Below are positions 1 through 5,328 of a stretch of DNA of 6,475 nucleotides, piece by piece. A model generated the notes under the pieces. The model saw nothing but the letters and a program-made list of their open reading frames with translations, was not told the DNA's origin and did no database searches. The first letter of the stretch is position 1, and every line of letters starts with the position of its first letter. The position numbers and the translations under genes are program-made. Source of the stretch: JAMCRM01 sp041685075 (GTDB lineage: Bacteria; Acidobacteriota; Terriglobia; Bryobacterales; Bryobacteraceae); NCBI GenBank assembly GCA_041685075.1, contig JAWLGN010000307.1, positions 1 through 6,475 on the forward strand, given 5' to 3'.

Positions 1-385
1 CTTCCTCGTCGAGCACCCTGCCGGTGACGACGCCGTGGGGCGTGAGCCGGAAGACCACGTCCTGCAGCCGCTCGCCCGCAGCCAGCGCCAGTACGCTCTC
101 GCGGCGGCTTTGCCCGCGGCGGCCGTAGTGGGCCACCACGAACCCGGCACGCTCGGCGGTCAGCACGTAACGGCCGGGCTGGATGCCGGCGATGGCAAAG
201 CGTCCCGAAGCATCGCTGAGCGCACCGTAGAGCCGCCGCTCGCTCGAACCCGAGGGCCGCAGCAGTACCCGCACCTTGCGCAACGGTTCCCCGGTGGCGA
301 GGTTGAACACCTGCCCCTCGATGGCGGAATCGGGAGTCTGCGCCCGGCAGGGCAGCAGCAGGAGAAGGCACAACAGCAGCCGCAT
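1..385 (-). CDS. Secreted carboxypeptidase-regulatory-like domain protein (N-terminal part, cut by window edge)
   Basis: Reading the minus strand from the ATG at 385-383 gives 128 open codons that run off the left edge, so the stop is not seen. Residues 1-15 (MRLLLCLLLLLPCRA) are a typical signal peptide with likely cleavage before QTPD. There is no convincing lipobox, because C13 follows LP. Residues about 21-115 fit a carboxypeptidase-regulatory-like beta-sandwich: AIEGQVFNLATGEPL, then SDASGRFAIAGIQPGRYVLTA, then GFV. A second copy of the fold seems to begin at VVTGRVLDEE (119-128), so the protein is probably a multi-repeat surface or periplasmic protein. Such domains usually mediate binding or structure; no enzyme activity can be assigned. 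The start is supported by a strong Shine-Dalgarno, GGAGGG at 396-391, with a 5-nt spacer. The gene is transcribed divergently from the PyrE-like gene. Confidence 0.8.
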   Translation of the reverse strand, partial: MRLLLCLLLLLPCRAQTPDSAIEGQVFNLATGEPLRKVRVLLRPSGSSERRLYGALSDASGRFAIAGIQPGRYVLTAERAGFVVAHYGRRGQSRRESVLALAAGERLQDVVFRLTPHGVVTGRVLDEE

Positions 386-409
386 GGCTACCCTCCAGCG
401 TATCATCGA

Positions 410-422
410 GCGGGCGTCCCGC
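410..422. repeat. GC-rich palindrome in the divergent intergenic region
   Basis: GCGGG and CCCGC form a perfect 5-bp inverted repeat around a CGT centre. It could be an operator half-site pair shared by the divergent genes or a small RNA hairpin. In a genome this GC-rich, a 5-bp GC palindrome can easily arise by chance, so function is only a possibility. Confidence 0.25.
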
Positions 423-432
423 CGCTACAACC

Positions 433-451
433 CGGCCCAAGGCTGTTTTTT
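433..451 (+). terminator. Weak hairpin with six-T tract, possible terminator or attenuator before the PyrE-like gene
   Basis: Positions 433-437 (CGGCC) can pair with 441-445 (GGCTG), including one G-U pair, around a CAA triloop. Six T residues follow directly at 446-451. The order, hairpin then U-tract, is that of an intrinsic terminator on the plus strand. The stem is short, so efficiency would be low. It lies 40 bp before the PyrE-like ATG, where pyrimidine genes in enteric bacteria carry UTP-sensitive attenuators. Function here would need a plus-strand promoter further upstream, and TATCAT at 401-406 is the only candidate seen. Confidence 0.25.
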
Positions 452-465
452 CTGCGGCTCCGGGT

Positions 466-471
466 TAGAAT
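466..471 (+). promoter_or_regulatory. Candidate -10 box (TAGAAT) for the PyrE-like gene
   Basis: TAGAAT matches five of six bases of the sigma-70-type -10 consensus and sits 20 bp before the ATG at 492. That would give a leader of roughly 14 nt containing the Shine-Dalgarno GGAGG (478-482). At a 16-17 bp spacing the -35 region falls in the T-rich stretch 443-449 and has no good TTGACA match, so the call rests on the -10 box alone. Confidence 0.35.
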
Positions 472-491
472 GCGGCTGGAGGCTCAGGATC

Positions 492-1127
492 ATGCGCCTG
501 GTTCCCACACCGGCGGAAATCATCGAGTTGCTTCGGCAAAGCGGAGCGTTGCGCGAAGGCCATTTCGAGTGTCTCAACGGCCTGCATACCGATACCTACC
601 TGGATATGGCTCTGGCGTTGCGTTGCCCGACGCACCAGAGAATGCTCAGCGTGGCATTGAGCCGGCTGCTGCGCGAACAGACGGAGATCCGTGTGGTGCG
701 CCCCCAGTTATCCATCGTGGCGGTTGCTGCCGCCGCGCTGCCGATCGCCTGGGGACTCTGTGAAGCGCTGCGCGCCGAGCAGGTCTATTGGGTCGAACGA
801 CCTTCCCCCGATGCGCCCTTGCGCCTCCGCCAGTTTTTCGAGCAGAACCCCGGGGAGAAAGTGGTGCTGGTGGACGACGTGCTGCGCGCCGGAAGGCTCG
901 TCGCCGAAGCACGCGGGCTGTTCGAAGGGTTCGGCGCCGAGGTGGTGGCGGTGGCCGCCGTGGCGCACCAGCCGGCGCCCGGCGCCGCAGATCTCGGCGC
1001 TCTGCCGGTGTACACGCTCGCACGCCTGGAGTCCACCTACTACGCCGCCCCGCCCGCCTGCGAGCTTTGCCGAAAGGGCATGCCGTTGATTCGACGAGAG
1101 CGCGCGGCGCGTGCCATCGGGGTCTGA
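492..1127 (+). CDS. PyrE-like (orotate phosphoribosyltransferase family) protein with degenerate PRPP site
   Basis: The 211-residue product has the length and layout of the roughly 200-residue orotate phosphoribosyltransferase class, which moves ribose 5-phosphate from PRPP to orotate in pyrimidine synthesis. The N-terminal SGALREGHF...NGLHTDTYL (17-37) matches the family's substrate-side motif. VVLVDDVLRAGR (124-135) occupies the PRPP-loop position with the acidic pair D128-D129. The C-terminal CELCRKGMPL (190-199) matches the CxxC-x-x-G-x-P ending of this subgroup. Several key positions differ. The Gly-rich pyrophosphate loop is replaced by VAVAAAAL (76-83), the DDVxTxG threonine is arginine (R132), and the flexible loop 101-113 lacks the usual lysines and histidine. 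The protein may therefore be a divergent or inactive paralogue, or act on another substrate. The start at 492 is chosen because homology begins there and GGAGG lies 9 nt upstream; the frame stays open back to an ATG at 276, but that part overlaps the divergent gene. It is followed after 51 bp by nadE. Confidence 0.72.
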   Translation: MRLVPTPAEIIELLRQSGALREGHFECLNGLHTDTYLDMALALRCPTHQRMLSVALSRLLREQTEIRVVRPQLSIVAVAAAALPIAWGLCEALRAEQVYWVERPSPDAPLRLRQFFEQNPGEKVVLVDDVLRAGRLVAEARGLFEGFGAEVVAVAAVAHQPAPGAADLGALPVYTLARLESTYYAAPPACELCRKGMPLIRRERAARAIGV

Positions 1128-1139
1128 TCGGCGATCCCC

Positions 1140-1157
1140 GGGTGCGGAAGCCGCCCC
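1140..1157 (+). other. GC hairpin between the PyrE-like gene and nadE
   Basis: GCGG at 1144-1147 pairs with CCGC at 1151-1154 across an AAG loop. Three more G-C pairs follow if T1143 is bulged out (1140-1142 with 1155-1157). No T tract follows, so it is not a standard intrinsic terminator. It may protect the 3' end of the upstream message or be a chance GC fold. Confidence 0.2.
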
Positions 1158-1161
1158 ACGA

Positions 1162-1168
1162 TTACAAT
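1162..1168 (+). promoter_or_regulatory. Candidate -10 element (TTACAAT) just before nadE
   Basis: TACAAT at 1163-1168 matches the -10 consensus at five of six positions, and the ATG at 1179 lies only 10 bp further on. A start site about 7 bp after the box would leave a leader of about 4 nt and cut off the AGAGG Shine-Dalgarno at 1169-1173. It is therefore either a near-leaderless promoter or a chance match in a gene read mainly from upstream. No -35 is evident. Confidence 0.25.
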
Positions 1169-1178
1169 AGAGGTTCAG

Positions 1179-2825
1179 ATGCGCATCGCGCTGGCCCAGA
1201 TCAATACCACTGTGGGCGACCTGGAGGGGAACGCGGGCCTGATCGTCCGGATGGCCGAACGGGCAGCCGCCGCGGGCGCCCGCCTGGTCGTATTCCCGGA
1301 GCTGTCCCTCACCGGCTATCCTCCCCGCGACCTGGTGGAGAAGGCGTCGTTCCGGGAGCGTTCCCAAAAGGCGCTCGAAGACGTGGCCAGGGCCGCGGCA
1401 TCGCTCTCGACGGCGCTGGTGGTGGGCTACGTGGGGGACTCGGATTCGCCGCTGGGGAAGCGCGCCACCAACAGTGCCGCCTTGTTGAGCGGTGGAAAAG
1501 TGGTCTTCCGGCAGACCAAGATGCTGCTTCCCACCTACGACGTCTTCGATGAAGCGCGCTACTTCGTTCCCGCCGAACGCCAGGAACTCTTCGAGCTGGA
1601 CGGGCGCAAGATCGCCCTGGCCATCTGCGAGGACGCCTGGAACGATAAGCAGTTCTGGGAGCGGCCGCTCTATCGCCGCGACCCTGTGGGCGAGCTGGCG
1701 CACGGCGGCGCCGAAATCCTGGTGACCATCAACGCCTCTCCCTACCACATGGGCAAGCGCGCGCTGCGCCGCGAAATTTTCGCCACCACGGCTCGGCATC
1801 ACGGGCTGCCGGTGGTCTACGTGAACCAGGTGGGCGGCAACGACCAGCTCGTCTTCGACGGCTCCAGCTTCGCCATGGACCCGCAGGGGAACATCCGCGC
1901 CGCGGCCGCCTCCTTCCGCGAGGACCTGGTGGTTTTCGACACCGCCGGCGATGGTGAGCGCCACGACAGCTTCCCGGACGAGTGCGACGCCGTCTACGAG
2001 GCGCTGGTTCTGGGCACCCGCGATTACATCCGCAAGTGCGGCTTCAGCCGCGTGCTGGTGGGGCTGAGCGGCGGCATCGACTCCTCGCTGGCGGCCGCCG
2101 TGGCGGTGGACGCCCTGGGACCGGAGAACGTCACCGGCGTGGGAATGCCGGGGCCCTACTCTTCCGAAGGCAGCGTCACCGACGCACGCTCCCTGGCCCA
2201 GCGGCTGGGCATCCGTTTCGAGCTGATCCCCATCACCCCCATCTACGAGAAGTACCTGGAGGTGCTCGATCCGCTGTTCACCGGCTATCCGCGCGACCTC
2301 ACCGAGGAGAACCTGCAGGCGCGCATTCGCGGCGCGGTGCTGATGGCGCTCTCCAACAAGTGGTCCGCCCTGCTGCTTACCACCGGCAACAAGAGCGAAC
2401 TGGCGGTGGGATACTGCACGCTCTACGGCGACATGTGCGGCGGGCTGGCGGTGATCGCGGACGTGCCCAAGACGTTGGTGTATAAGCTGTCGCGCATCGC
2501 CAACCAGCGCCACCCGGAGGCCATCCCGGAGAGCGTCTTCGAGAAACCGCCTTCGGCCGAACTGCGGCCCGACCAGAAGGATTCGGATTCGCTGCCGCCC
2601 TACGACGTGCTGGACCGCGTGCTCAAGAGCTACATCGAAGACTACCAAACGCCCCAGGAGATCGCGCGGGAGCACGGGCTGCCGCTCGAACTGGTCACCG
2701 ACGTCATCAACAAGGTGGACCGCAGCGAATATAAGCGCCAGCAGGCGGCGCCGGGCCTGAAGGTAACCTCCAAGGCATTCGGCATGGGGCGGCGCTTCCC
2801 CATTGCCCAGAAGTACACGGAATGA
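1179..2825 (+). CDS. nadE: Glutamine-dependent NAD+ synthetase
   Basis: This 548-residue cytosolic enzyme (EC 6.3.5.1) performs the last step of NAD+ synthesis: deamido-NAD+ is adenylated by ATP, then amidated with ammonia released from glutamine. Residues about 1-265 are a carbon-nitrogen hydrolase (glutaminase) domain with the full Glu-Lys-Cys triad: E41 in VVFPELSLTGYPPRDLV, K114 in RQTKMLLPTYDVFDE and C150 in LAICEDAW. Residues about 270-548 are the ATP-pyrophosphatase synthetase domain, with the P-loop LSGGIDSS (296-303), NKSELAVGYCTLYGDM (404-419) and PPSAELRPDQKDSDSLPPYDVLD (457-479). Length fits the compact bacterial two-domain form rather than the longer (about 680-residue) actinobacterial one. 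The ATG at 1179 has AGAGG 5 nt upstream, and the protein begins with the expected MRIALAQINTTVGD. The stop TGA overlaps the next gene's ATG by 4 bp. The gene looks intact and functional. Confidence 0.96.
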   Translation: MRIALAQINTTVGDLEGNAGLIVRMAERAAAAGARLVVFPELSLTGYPPRDLVEKASFRERSQKALEDVARAAASLSTALVVGYVGDSDSPLGKRATNSAALLSGGKVVFRQTKMLLPTYDVFDEARYFVPAERQELFELDGRKIALAICEDAWNDKQFWERPLYRRDPVGELAHGGAEILVTINASPYHMGKRALRREIFATTARHHGLPVVYVNQVGGNDQLVFDGSSFAMDPQGNIRAAAASFREDLVVFDTAGDGERHDSFPDECDAVYEALVLGTRDYIRKCGFSRVLVGLSGGIDSSLAAAVAVDALGPENVTGVGMPGPYSSEGSVTDARSLAQRLGIRFELIPITPIYEKYLEVLDPLFTGYPRDLTEENLQARIRGAVLMALSNKWSALLLTTGNKSELAVGYCTLYGDMCGGLAVIADVPKTLVYKLSRIANQRHPEAIPESVFEKPPSAELRPDQKDSDSLPPYDVLDRVLKSYIEDYQTPQEIAREHGLPLELVTDVINKVDRSEYKRQQAAPGLKVTSKAFGMGRRFPIAQKYTE

Positions 2826-5239
2826 GATTTCTACTGCTTCTCCCGCTTTTGACGATTGCGGCGCTGCTATCCTCGCAGCCGGCGCCGCGCGAACAGGTGG
2901 GCCCGCTTCCGGGCGGGCGCTTTTTGCTGAACAGCGGATGGGTGCTGGAGCCCGCCGGCAAGCAGGTGCCGCTCGATACTCTGCCCATGGCTTCGGCGCT
3001 CTCGCCCGACGGGCGCTGGCTGCTGGTGCTCAACGGGGGCTACAATCCGCCGAGCATCAGCGTGCTGGAGGCGGCGACGGCGCGGGAAACCGCCCGTGTG
3101 CCGGTGCCGGACGGCTGGCTGGGCCTCACCTTCTCGCCCAAGGGCGACCGGGTCTACGTGGGCGGCGGCGCGCGTGCCGCGGTCTTCGAGTTCACCTTCG
3201 AGAACGGCGTGCTGAAGCCGGCCCGCACCTTTCCCGTGGTCCCCGAAGAGAAGCGCACCAACCGCGATTTCATCGGCGACGTGGCGCTCACACCAGACGG
3301 CCGCCTGCTCTATGCCGCGGATCTATACCGCGACTCCGTGGTGATCATCAACCCGCAATCCGGTGTCGTGCTCGAGCGCTTCCGCACCGGCCGGCGGCCC
3401 TACCGTATCCTGTTCCACCCCGACGGCCAGTCGTTGTTCGTCACCAGTTGGACCGACGGTTCGGTGGGACACTATGAAGCCGGCAACGGCAACCTGCTGG
3501 GCCGCGTGCGGCTGGGCCCGCACCCCACCGACATGGTCTGGCGCGCGGGAGCCAACCAGCCGCCCGAGGGCGAGACGCCGTGGGTGGCGCGGCTCTTCAT
3601 CGCCGCCGCCAACACCAACAACGTGTACACCGTGGGGGTTTCGGAATCGAAGGAACTGCGCCTGGTGGAGGTGATCAACGTGGCGATGACGCCCCGGCAG
3701 CCGCTGGGCATGACGCCTTCGGCCCTGGCGCTCGACCCGCAGGGCAACCGCCTCTACGTGGTCTGCTCGGACGCCAACGCCGTGGCCGTGGCGGATATCT
3801 CGGAAGACCGCTCCGCGGTGCTGGGGTTTATCCCGGTAGGCTGGTATCCCACGGCCGCGCGCACACTGGGGGACGGCACCCTGGTGGTGTTGAACGGCCG
3901 CGGCGGCGGCTCCCGGCCCAATCCGGAGGGGCCGCCCAAGGGCTACATACCGCGAATCCAGACCGGCACCGCGTCGTTCATCCCTCCTTTCGGAGAGCCG
4001 CAGCTCTCCGCTTACACCCAGACCGTGCTCAACAACTCGGGCTGGCGCGAGCAGAACGTCGAGGTCAGCTACAAGCTGCCGCCCATCAAGCACGTGGTCT
4101 ACATCGTCAAGGAGAACCGCACTTACGACCAGGTGCTGGGCGACATGAAGGAGGGCAACGGCGATCCCTCCCTGGTCCTCTTCGGGGAGAACGTGACTCC
4201 CAACCACCACAAGCTGGCGCGCGAGTTCGTGTTACTGGACAACTTTTATGTGAACGCCGACGTCAGTGCCGACGGCCACAACTGGAGCACCGCGGCCATC
4301 GTCCCGGATTACATCCAGAAGATGTGGCCGTCGAGTTACGGCGGCCGGCGCAAGATCTCCGACTACCAGGGCCAGGAGCCTACCGCCACGCCGCCGGCCG
4401 GTTATATCTGGACCAACGCCCACGCGGCCGGCATCTCCATCCGCAATTTTGGCTACTTCGTCTCCAACCGGCCCAACGCGCCGCTCCGGGGCGTGCAGGT
4501 GGACGAGGTGCGCGACCCCATCCTGGCGCGCGTCACCAACCGCAATTTCCGCGGCTTCGACATGAACTACCCGGACGTCGAACGCGCCCGCGTCTTCCTC
4601 GAAGAACTGGCCGAATACGAGAAGACCGGCCAGATGCCGCAGCTCATCCTCATACGGCTGGGCAACGACCATACCGCGGGCACCACGCCGGGCAGAGTTA
4701 CGCCCAATTCCGCGGTGGCCGATAACGATTATGCGCTGGGCATGGTGGTGGAAGGGATCTCGCGCAGCCGCTTCTGGCCCGATACCGCCATCTTTGTGCT
4801 GGAGGACGACGCGCAGAACGGCGGCGACCACGTGGATTCGCACCGCTCCCCGGCCTTCGTGATTTCGCCGTGGGCGAAACGCAACGTGGTGGACAGCACG
4901 ATGTACAACACCACTTCGGTGCTGCGGACCATGGAGATGATCCTGGGGCTGCGCCCGATGACGCACTTCGACGCCTCCGCCCGTCCCATGGCCGCCTGCT
5001 TCGCCGCCACCCCGGACCCGCGCCCGTACGAAGTTGAACAGCCCCGGGTGCCGCTCGATGAGCGCAACCCGGAGAAGTCGCTCACCGCTGCGCGTTCGGC
5101 GCGGCTCGACTTCAGCGAGGAAGACCGCATCGACGACCATGAATTGAACGATATTTTGTGGCGCGCGCTGAAGGGGAGCCAACCGCCCCCGCCCGTGCGG
5201 AGCTATTTCGGAACTTCGGGCGGTGCGCGCCGCCCCTAA
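2822..5239 (+). CDS. Secreted bifunctional YncE-type beta-propeller / alkaline phosphatase-superfamily phosphoesterase
   Basis: This is an 805-residue exported two-domain protein. Residues 1 to about 20 (MRFLLLLPLLTIAALLSSQP) are a signal peptide without a lipobox Cys. Residues about 25-380 are YncE/YVTN-like propeller blades, each with a PDG-x-x-L/VYV-type strand pair: ALSPDGRWLLVLNGG (59-73), FSPKGDRVYVGGG (104-116), LTPDGRLLYAAD (157-168), FHPDGQSLFVTSW (198-210) and LDPQGNRLYVVCSDANAVAV (304-323). Residues about 422-730 are a phosphoesterase domain like the phospholipase C/acid phosphatase family: KHVVYIVKENRTYDQVLG (423-440, with E431-N432 as likely metal ligands), SADGHNW (482-488), LGNDHT (613-618) and EDDAQNGGDHVDSHRSP (661-677, likely D662/D663, D669-H670 and H674). 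The nucleophile was not identified with certainty and the substrate is unknown. The propeller may bind a partner or the substrate. Translation is probably coupled to nadE through ATGA at 2822-2825, because no strong Shine-Dalgarno precedes this ATG. The tail after about 750 is charged and Pro-rich, with no sorting signal. Confidence 0.88.
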   Translation: MRFLLLLPLLTIAALLSSQPAPREQVGPLPGGRFLLNSGWVLEPAGKQVPLDTLPMASALSPDGRWLLVLNGGYNPPSISVLEAATARETARVPVPDGWLGLTFSPKGDRVYVGGGARAAVFEFTFENGVLKPARTFPVVPEEKRTNRDFIGDVALTPDGRLLYAADLYRDSVVIINPQSGVVLERFRTGRRPYRILFHPDGQSLFVTSWTDGSVGHYEAGNGNLLGRVRLGPHPTDMVWRAGANQPPEGETPWVARLFIAAANTNNVYTVGVSESKELRLVEVINVAMTPRQPLGMTPSALALDPQGNRLYVVCSDANAVAVADISEDRSAVLGFIPVGWYPTAARTLGDGTLVVLNGRGGGSRPNPEGPPKGYIPRIQTGTASFIPPFGEPQLSAYTQTVLNNSGWREQNVEVSYKLPPIKHVVYIVKENRTYDQVLGDMKEGNGDPSLVLFGENVTPNHHKLAREFVLLDNFYVNADVSADGHNWSTAAIVPDYIQKMWPSSYGGRRKISDYQGQEPTATPPAGYIWTNAHAAGISIRNFGYFVSNRPNAPLRGVQVDEVRDPILARVTNRNFRGFDMNYPDVERARVFLEELAEYEKTGQMPQLILIRLGNDHTAGTTPGRVTPNSAVADNDYALGMVVEGISRSRFWPDTAIFVLEDDAQNGGDHVDSHRSPAFVISPWAKRNVVDSTMYNTTSVLRTMEMILGLRPMTHFDASARPMAACFAATPDPRPYEVEQPRVPLDERNPEKSLTAARSARLDFSEEDRIDDHELNDILWRALKGSQPPPPVRSYFGTSGGARRP
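2901..2925 (+). terminator. Intragenic terminator-like hairpin with five-T tract early in the phosphoesterase gene
   Basis: GCCCGC at 2901-2906 pairs perfectly with GCGGGC at 2913-2918 around a 6-nt loop (TTCCGG). After a 2-nt GC spacer, five T residues follow at 2921-2925. It lies 79 bp inside the coding region, just after the signal-peptide codons (encoding GPLPGGRFL). It could end a share of transcripts after nadE and lower expression of the downstream gene. Translation through the site would tend to prevent this, so it would act mainly when coupling fails. The five-T tract is the only long T run in this stretch, but a chance match remains possible. Confidence 0.3.
5218..5235 (+). terminator. 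Strong GC hairpin at the 3' end of the phosphoesterase gene
   Basis: GGGCGG at 5218-5223 pairs perfectly with CCGCCC at 5230-5235 around a TGCGCG loop, with the TAA stop starting 2 nt later at 5237. It could stabilise the mRNA 3' end or act as a terminator without a U tract; the nearest T run (5262-5266) is too far away to serve. In such GC-rich DNA, a chance fold is also plausible. Confidence 0.3.
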
Positions 5240-5242
5240 GAC

Positions 5243-5271
5243 TTACCGGCGCACATAGCCATTTTTATAAA
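5243..5271 (+). promoter_or_regulatory. Candidate promoter for the GH57 gene
   Basis: The short gap 5240-5275 is AT-rich, unlike the surrounding coding DNA. TATAAA at 5266-5271 is a good -10 box, and TTACCG at 5243-5248 is a weak -35 (three of six matches) at the ideal 17-bp spacing. Transcription would begin at about 5277-5279, right at the ATG (5276-5278), which fits a leaderless message. No Shine-Dalgarno precedes this ATG, which is consistent with that reading. Confidence 0.4.
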
Positions 5272-5328
5272 TCGAATGCCTCATATTTACCTGTGCTTCT
5301 TATGGCACATGCATCAACCTTTTTATAA
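5262..5328 (+). repeat. Direct repeat of TTTTTATAA flanking the GH57 start
   Basis: The nonamer TTTTTATAA occurs at 5262-5270, in the promoter-like gap, and again at 5320-5328, inside the GH57 coding region in the codons for Pro-Phe-Tyr-Lys. The second copy is framed by CCTT and AAGG, giving a short inverted repeat. Both copies stand out against the GC-rich background. They might be paired regulator sites or simply two AT-rich stretches. Confidence 0.25.

Larger units (their letters stand above)
386..491. other. Divergent intergenic region between the secreted protein and the PyrE-like gene
   Basis: This 106-bp gap separates two divergent genes and must hold the control signals for at least one of them. 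It contains the minus-strand Shine-Dalgarno at 391-396, a TATCAT at 401-406 (five of six matches to a -10 box on the plus strand, with no recognisable -35), a 13-bp palindrome at 410-422, a weak hairpin plus six T at 433-451, the TAGAAT hexamer at 466-471, and the plus-strand Shine-Dalgarno GGAGG at 478-482. No small ORF in it looks convincing. Confidence 0.6.

Noticed and set aside
276..491. N-terminal extension of the PyrE-like gene to an ATG at 276
   Set aside because: The extra 72 residues have no family similarity, overlap the divergent gene and run through the promoter-like region. The ATG at 492 has a Shine-Dalgarno and starts where homology starts.
35..763. Plus-strand open frame covering the left-edge gene and the start of the PyrE-like gene
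   Set aside because: Its first half is antisense to a convincing secreted protein with signal peptide, Shine-Dalgarno and carboxypeptidase-regulatory motifs; the rest is off-frame to the PyrE-like gene.
1771..1783. Palindrome GCGAAATTTTCGC inside nadE
   Set aside because: The arms meet with a single-base centre and cannot form a hairpin loop without losing pairs. It encodes conserved-looking coding sequence and has no regulatory context.
708..2675. A 655-codon open frame on the minus strand, antisense to the PyrE-like gene and nadE
   Set aside because: It is longer than nadE but its translation is low-complexity (rich in Arg, His, Gly, Val, Gln) with no recognisable domain. It mirrors the codon bias of the real plus-strand gene, as expected for antisense frames in GC-rich DNA.
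3323..5182. Two long minus-strand open frames (3323-4210 and 4232-5182) and a plus-strand frame at 3580-4725 within the phosphoesterase gene
   Set aside because: They are off-frame shadows of the phosphoesterase gene: composition is Arg/His/Gly/Ala-rich and no family is recognisable.
5248..5266. Possible terminator in the gap after the phosphoesterase gene (GGC...GCC followed by ATTTTT)
   Set aside because: Only a 3-bp stem with a 7-nt loop forms, too weak for termination; the T run is better explained as part of the GH57 promoter.
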